Source: Bacteroidota bacterium
GTDB taxonomy: Bacteria; Bacteroidota; Bacteroidia; Cytophagales; Cyclobacteriaceae
Direction: 5' to 3'
DNA: 64,000 nt
NCBI GenBank assembly: GCA_024280115.1
Contig: JAJRQT010000087.1
Span: 1-64,000 of the forward strand
Translations under genes and position numbers: made by a program
Shown: positions 59,525 through 64,000 of the stretch, in pieces
Layout: each line of letters starts with the position of its first letter
Numbering within the stretch: position 1 is the stretch's first letter
The notes under the pieces: generated by a model
What the model was told of the DNA's origin: nothing
The model's input: the letters and a program-made list of their open reading frames with translations, nothing else
Database searches by the model: none

Positions 59525-62377
59525 ATGCAAAAACATTATACACCGGAAAATCAATTTATAGCGCTGGTAAACTTACTTATTTTCACAATTTCTCCCTTTG
59601 CATTATTTGCCAAAGAAGATATCAAACCAAGCATTGAACCGGTATTATTCACTTATAACACAGAAATTACTGTGACCTATGATGTTACTGGAAATACACT
59701 CGCAAATCTCAGTAAAGCCTGGATTTGGGTCTGGATTCCGGATAAAAATATTGTTGCAAAATACAATGTGAATCCGGCCTCAGACAATGCCTCCTTAACC
59801 GATAATGCAAAATTCTCCAAATCCACAGATAACGATAAGACCCTTTTCAAAATAACTTTTACTCCAATGGATTTTTTTGAAGGAGATATTAGTTCTGAAT
59901 CAAAAATGGGGATTCTGCTAAAAGGAAACGACTGGACGGATGGACAAACAACGGATTATATAGCTGATCTTTCTGAAGATAAGTTTACAGTAGTATTAAT
60001 AAAACCCAAATTTGATCCGGTATTTATAAATACAAATGAAGCTCTTGATATAGAAGCTTTTGCTACTGAGTTATCAAAATTTAGGCTATCAATCAACAAT
60101 GTAGAAGTAAATGTACAAAGCGATGTCACCGGATATATGTATCCTCATACGGTAATGGAAACTGAAGGAATAGTACCATGTACACTGAATGTATCAAGCG
60201 CTATATCTATGGAGGACACCACAATTAATTTTAACTATATCATCCGGACGTCAACTATTGACAAGCCGCGACCGGCCGGCATTATATCGGGTATTAACTA
60301 TCATGATGATGATGAAACTAAAGTAACTTTATGCCTGCTGGCACCAATGAAATCATCTATTTTTGTGCTTGGAGAATTTAATGATTTTACCATCTCCCCC
60401 ACCTACCAAATGTTCAAAGATGGAGCATACTTTTGGCTGGAAATAGAAGGACTTGTTCCGGGTCAGGAATATGCTTTTCAGTACCTGGTAGATGAAGAAG
60501 TTTATGTTGCAGATCCTTTTGCTGATAAAATCCTGGACCCTGATGACAAATGGATTCCGGCAGCAATTTATCCCAATTTGAAAACCTATCCTGAAATTGC
60601 GCTGAAAAATGCATGGTACTTTAACAGGTTGGCGATTTTTCAAACCGGCCAAATGGCGTATTCATGGAAAAACGACAATTATTCGAAGCCTGAAAAAGAA
60701 AATCTCATCATTTATGAATTATTAGTCAGGGATTTTTTCGATGAGCAAAACCGAAGTTACAATAACCTTATCGACACTATAACTTATTTCAAATCTTTGG
60801 GAGTAAATGCCATTGAGCTGATGCCAATTCAGGAATTTAATGGAAACAGCTCCTGGGGATACAACCCTACATTTATGTTTGCCCCCGATAAGGCATACGG
60901 AACTAAAAACAAACTGAAAGAATTTATTGATGTAGCCCATGAAAATGGTATTGCAGTGATTTTGGATGTGGTATTCAATCATCAGGATGTGCCAAACCCA
61001 TACGCTTCTATGTATTTTGACTTTTCTCCTGAAAATTTTAAACCAAAGCCCGAAAACCCCTGGTTCAATGTGGATGCAACGCACCCGTTTTCTGTATTTT
61101 CAGATATGAATCACGAAAGTAATTATACGAAGCACTACATGGATACTACGCTTCATTATTGGATCAATGAATATCATGTCGATGGATTCAGGTTCGATCT
61201 TTCAAAAGGTTTTACACAAACTGTCAGCGGATCTGATGTCAGCAAATGGGGGCAGAAGGATCAATCAAGAATTGACATCATCACCAGGATGGCCGACAAG
61301 GTCTGGAGTTATTCACCGGATACCTGGCTGATGCTTGAACATTTTGCTGATAATTCCGAAGAATTTATCCTTTCTGAACATGGCTTAATACTTTGGGGGA
61401 ATATGCACGGGGCATATAAGGAGGCAATTTTGGGGTACCACGAAAACGGGAAATCAAATCTTGAATTGGCTTATGCTCCTGAAAGAGCATGGAATAACCT
61501 GAATCTGCTTACTTATATGGAAAGTCATGATGAAGAACGTCAAATGTTCGATGCGCTCGAATTCGGAAATTCTGACAACGGCTATGATGTGAAGGAAAAG
61601 GAAACCGCGCTGGATCGGATAAAAGCGGCATCAGCATTTTTATATACCATTCCCGGCCCTAAAATGTTCTGGCAGTTTGGTGAATTGGGATATGATATAT
61701 CTATTGAAGAAAATGGCAGGACAGGAGAAAAACCTGTTTTATGGAGTTATTTCAATGACATAGAAAGGGAAAAACTCCATGACCTGAAAGCTGAGCTAAT
61801 AAAATTCAGACTTGAAAATAATATTTTTAAGAATGGAGACTTTGTTTGGTCACCGGAAAATGAAGTAAAAAGAATCGAAATGAGCGATGATCAAATGAAA
61901 ATGCTGATCATTGGAAATTTCGGCGTTACAAACAGTGTGGTATCGGGAAACTTCCCTGCTGCTGGAATTTGGTACGACTTTTTTACCGGAGACTCATTTG
62001 AAATAACATACACAAATTGGGAAATGCAATTTGAACCTGGAGAATTTCACATTTATACCACCAAAAAAATTGAAGGTATTAAAAGTGACTTAGTTCCATG
62101 GGGATCTAATTTTATTATCACGGGATTAGAGGATAATTTATCCCCTGATATCATTGTTTTTCCCAATCCATCTTCGGGGAAATTGATTGTGCAAAATATT
62201 CCAAGTGGAAATTATCGGTTACAAATAATTGACATCACCGGTCAAGTTCTACAAAATAAAACAGTCTTTTTCAATAGTACTTTTGAAACCAATATTGCAG
62301 ATTTCCCAATCGGGTTTTACCATTTATTACTATCAGGAAACAACGGACAATATCGTTTTAAATTTATCAAAAACTGA
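59525..62377 (+). CDS. Secreted GH13 alpha-amylase-family enzyme with T9SS sorting domain
   Basis: This 950-residue protein carries a signal peptide (FIALVNLLIFTISPFALFA). Two N-terminal beta-sandwich domains cover about residues 30-370, including a CBM48-like segment (ILGEFNDFTISPTYQM). The GH13 barrel follows with nucleophile Asp558 (DGFRFDLSKG), acid/base Glu605 (MLEHFADN) and Asp669 (ESHDEERQM). A C-terminal T9SS type A domain (DIIVFPNPSSGKLIV ... GNYRLQIIDITGQVLQNK) ends it. The frame opens at a TTG, but the ATG at 59525 is a better start. It should degrade starch or glycogen-like glucans outside the cell. Confidence 0.9.
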   Translation: MQKHYTPENQFIALVNLLIFTISPFALFAKEDIKPSIEPVLFTYNTEITVTYDVTGNTLANLSKAWIWVWIPDKNIVAKYNVNPASDNASLTDNAKFSKSTDNDKTLFKITFTPMDFFEGDISSESKMGILLKGNDWTDGQTTDYIADLSEDKFTVVLIKPKFDPVFINTNEALDIEAFATELSKFRLSINNVEVNVQSDVTGYMYPHTVMETEGIVPCTLNVSSAISMEDTTINFNYIIRTSTIDKPRPAGIISGINYHDDDETKVTLCLLAPMKSSIFVLGEFNDFTISPTYQMFKDGAYFWLEIEGLVPGQEYAFQYLVDEEVYVADPFADKILDPDDKWIPAAIYPNLKTYPEIALKNAWYFNRLAIFQTGQMAYSWKNDNYSKPEKENLIIYELLVRDFFDEQNRSYNNLIDTITYFKSLGVNAIELMPIQEFNGNSSWGYNPTFMFAPDKAYGTKNKLKEFIDVAHENGIAVILDVVFNHQDVPNPYASMYFDFSPENFKPKPENPWFNVDATHPFSVFSDMNHESNYTKHYMDTTLHYWINEYHVDGFRFDLSKGFTQTVSGSDVSKWGQKDQSRIDIITRMADKVWSYSPDTWLMLEHFADNSEEFILSEHGLILWGNMHGAYKEAILGYHENGKSNLELAYAPERAWNNLNLLTYMESHDEERQMFDALEFGNSDNGYDVKEKETALDRIKAASAFLYTIPGPKMFWQFGELGYDISIEENGRTGEKPVLWSYFNDIEREKLHDLKAELIKFRLENNIFKNGDFVWSPENEVKRIEMSDDQMKMLIIGNFGVTNSVVSGNFPAAGIWYDFFTGDSFEITYTNWEMQFEPGEFHIYTTKKIEGIKSDLVPWGSNFIITGLEDNLSPDIIVFPNPSSGKLIVQNIPSGNYRLQIIDITGQVLQNKTVFFNSTFETNIADFPIGFYHLLLSGNNGQYRFKFIKN

Positions 62378-62511
62378 TTCGATTGATTAAACCATTTGGA
62401 TTTTTTCAAAACTACATGAGGAAGATATAGTAGTAAAAATTGTAGCTGATACCCCTGACGTATCAGCAGATTTACAGGAAAAATATTGTGGTTTTGCATT
62501 CCTGACAAATT

Positions 62512-62518
62512 TACTTTG
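62512..62518 (+). promoter_or_regulatory. Candidate -7 box of the sialidase-like gene
   Basis: TACTTTG here resembles the Bacteroidota -7 box with one spacer base short of TAnnTTTG, and a TTG lies about 21-23 bp upstream. It is about 30 bp before the ATG at 62549. Confidence 0.3.
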
Positions 62519-62548
62519 TAGGAAAAAGTTTAACCTAATAATGAAAAA

Positions 62549-64000
62549 ATGAAAAAGAGCAAGAACATTATTATAGTAACAATTATGATTTGCTTGCAGT
62601 TGGTATCAACAGTTCCAACAGAAGCTCAATCATCTGACTGGAGGAACATAAAGTATGGTTTACCTATTTATACAAATGGTTATTGCGATCAGCCGTATGT
62701 AGTGGTGCTGAATAATGGCACATGGTTGTGCGTTTTCACAACCAATGCTGGCCATGAAGGTACAGGAGGGCAACACATAGTCAGCTGTACCAGCAAAGAT
62801 CAGGGAAAATCCTGGTCTGATTTGGTAAAAATTGAGGAACCGGGAAAAGAATCAGCTTCCTGGGCAATGCCTTATCTGACTGAATATGGAAGAGTTTATG
62901 TTTTTTATAACTACAATGGCGACAAAATCCACGAACTCAATGGCAAAAAAGATATAAGGGAGGATATGATTGGATGGTACTGTTACAAATATTCAGAAGA
63001 TGAGGGCAAGACCTGGTCAAAACGCTATCGGTTGGATATTCGTAAAACAACAGTTGATTTAAATAATGACTGGGAAGGCGAAGTACAGATCATGTGGGGA
63101 ATTGGTAAGCCGGTAAATGTTGATGATGGGATGATGTTTGCATTTACTAAAATCAGGAAATACATGCTGGATTATAGTGAAGGTTGGTTTTTTAAATGTA
63201 GCAATATAAATACGGAAAAAGATCCCGGGAAATTGACATGGAATATGTTGCCTGAATCACAAAACGGATTAAAAAATGAAAACTTGGGGCCAATAAATTC
63301 GGAGCAGAATATTTTCCAGATGAATAATAGCACCATTTATTGCATGTATAGAACAATTTCGGGGCATCCTGCTGAATCATATTCTTATGATAAAGGAAAT
63401 TCATGGACAATACCCGATATCCCAGAATATGTAAATGGGATAGCGCTGAAAAATCCGCGGGCATGCCCGCGGATATGGAAATGTAAAAATGGGAAATACC
63501 TCTTCTGGTACCATAATCATGGCGGTTGGAATTTTAATGACAGAAATCCTGCATGGATAAGCGGAGGAATCGAAAAGGATGGTAAAATTCTCTGGAGCCA
63601 ACCTGAAATACTACTATATGAAGAGGATTCGGGAATACGAATGAGCTATCCTGATTTGATTGAACAGGATGGGAAATACTGGGTTACCGAAACCAATAAG
63701 GAAAATGCCCGTAGCCATGAAATACCTGCGGATTTTTTTAACAAAATATGGTCACAATTCGAAAGAGAATCCATTGCCAAAGAAGGTCTATTGAAAGAAT
63801 GGTCTGAAAAGGAACTTGTACCGCAGGCCACACTATCTTCATTAGCGAAGGATCAATACAATTTCCTGCATGGATTTACCCTGGATTTCAGATTGACCTT
63901 AGGCGATTTGAATCCAGGCCAGGTTATCTTTTCCGGTAAATGCGAAAATGGTAAATATATTGAACTGAGAACCAGTGAATATGGATCTGTTGAAATTATA
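62549..64000 (+). CDS. Secreted sialidase-like beta-propeller protein (3' end cut by window)
   Basis: At least 484 residues are visible, running off the right edge. A signal peptide (IIIVTIMICLQLVSTVPTEA) leads into a propeller with three Asp-box motifs: SKDQGKSW (82-89), SEDEGKTW (149-156) and SYDKGNSW (279-286). From about residue 447 a LamG/concanavalin-like domain begins (FTLDFRLTLGDLNPGQVIFS). Asp-boxes are typical of sialidases and BNR-repeat proteins, but catalytic Arg/Tyr of a true sialidase cannot be confirmed by eye. It follows the GH13 gene by 171 bp. A three-codon frame MKK-stop at 62541-62552 overlaps its start. Confidence 0.8.
   Translation, partial: MKKSKNIIIVTIMICLQLVSTVPTEAQSSDWRNIKYGLPIYTNGYCDQPYVVVLNNGTWLCVFTTNAGHEGTGGQHIVSCTSKDQGKSWSDLVKIEEPGKESASWAMPYLTEYGRVYVFYNYNGDKIHELNGKKDIREDMIGWYCYKYSEDEGKTWSKRYRLDIRKTTVDLNNDWEGEVQIMWGIGKPVNVDDGMMFAFTKIRKYMLDYSEGWFFKCSNINTEKDPGKLTWNMLPESQNGLKNENLGPINSEQNIFQMNNSTIYCMYRTISGHPAESYSYDKGNSWTIPDIPEYVNGIALKNPRACPRIWKCKNGKYLFWYHNHGGWNFNDRNPAWISGGIEKDGKILWSQPEILLYEEDSGIRMSYPDLIEQDGKYWVTETNKENARSHEIPADFFNKIWSQFERESIAKEGLLKEWSEKELVPQATLSSLAKDQYNFLHGFTLDFRLTLGDLNPGQVIFSGKCENGKYIELRTSEYGSVEII
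63453..63474. repeat. 22-bp perfect GC-rich palindrome inside a coding sequence
   Basis: The 22 bp are a perfect self-complement with centre GGGCATGCCC and outer AT bases at both ends. It encodes the NPRACPRI residues of the sialidase-like protein. At 16 of 22 bases G or C it stands out from its AT-rich surroundings. Confidence 0.75.

Noticed and set aside
1-64000. SusC/SusD pairs, transposases, integrases and phage structural genes
   Set aside because: I looked for them in the frames given and by reading the proteins, and found none.

Overview
The window looks like chromosomal DNA of an AT-rich, aerobic or microaerobic Bacteroidota, probably a Cytophagia-like environmental or marine lineage. 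The evidence is: many short lipoprotein signal peptides; two secreted glycosidases with C-terminal type IX secretion (T9SS) sorting domains (GH5 at 28449-30371, GH13 at 59525-62377); SprB-type repeats; an ECF sigma factor paired with a TM-barrel protein; leu genes in the order C-D-A-B; little sign of Shine-Dalgarno sites; and a TAnnTTTG-type -7 box before leuC. No rRNA, tRNA, CRISPR array, transposase or SusC/SusD pair was found.

Layout. 1-4380 (+): a transporter remnant, then a PfkB sugar kinase, a class II aldolase and a GH36 alpha-galactosidase-like lipoprotein; kinase and aldolase would suit a sugar-phosphate to triose route. 4395-13389 (-): an amidohydrolase, a secreted-protein gene broken by two single-base losses, a GH106 rhamnosidase-like enzyme, a GxxExxY nuclease-like gene between inverted repeat arrays, an L-fucose/L-arabinose isomerase-family enzyme and an MFS sugar transporter, divergent from an AraC regulator. 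14.4-17.2 kb: a small conserved protein, a secreted beta-propeller-like protein and a toxin-antitoxin pair between structured repeats. 17.3-23.6 kb (-): an ECF sigma factor, a TM-barrel protein, a lipoprotein with five tandem CHRD units, an SprB/c-type-cytochrome lipoprotein, YceI and a DUF5777 barrel. I read this as an envelope redox or stress locus, and it is the best candidate for an undescribed system.

24.1-30.4 kb: GH3, an M20 amidohydrolase and the GH5-T9SS enzyme. 30.5-35.3 kb (-): leuCDAB with a promoter and a candidate Leu/Ile-rich leader peptide. 35.6-39.8 kb (-): GntP permease, GH16 and two YfiR/DUF4154 paralogues. 41-49.3 kb: housekeeping and central metabolism (ppdK, orphan XdhC, a sugar dehydrogenase-cytochrome c, a SPOUT methyltransferase, fadD). 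49.9-64 kb: GH78 rhamnosidase, a PadR/membrane-protein pair, two S1 sulfatases, a Lys-rich protein, a CarboxypepD_reg protein, GH13-T9SS and a sialidase-like propeller gene cut by the window end. Together these fit a scavenger of sulfated, rhamnose-, galactose- and glucan-containing polysaccharides, with enzymes scattered rather than in one PUL.

Non-coding structure is rich. There are two 89-bp elements with 18-bp terminal inverted repeats, a 138-bp element with 16-bp ends holding two covarying hairpins, and several inverted pairs of short motifs (GAAC, AATG, ACAGAG) repeated every 7-9 bp. All names rest on reading motifs and family architecture by eye; no database search was run.
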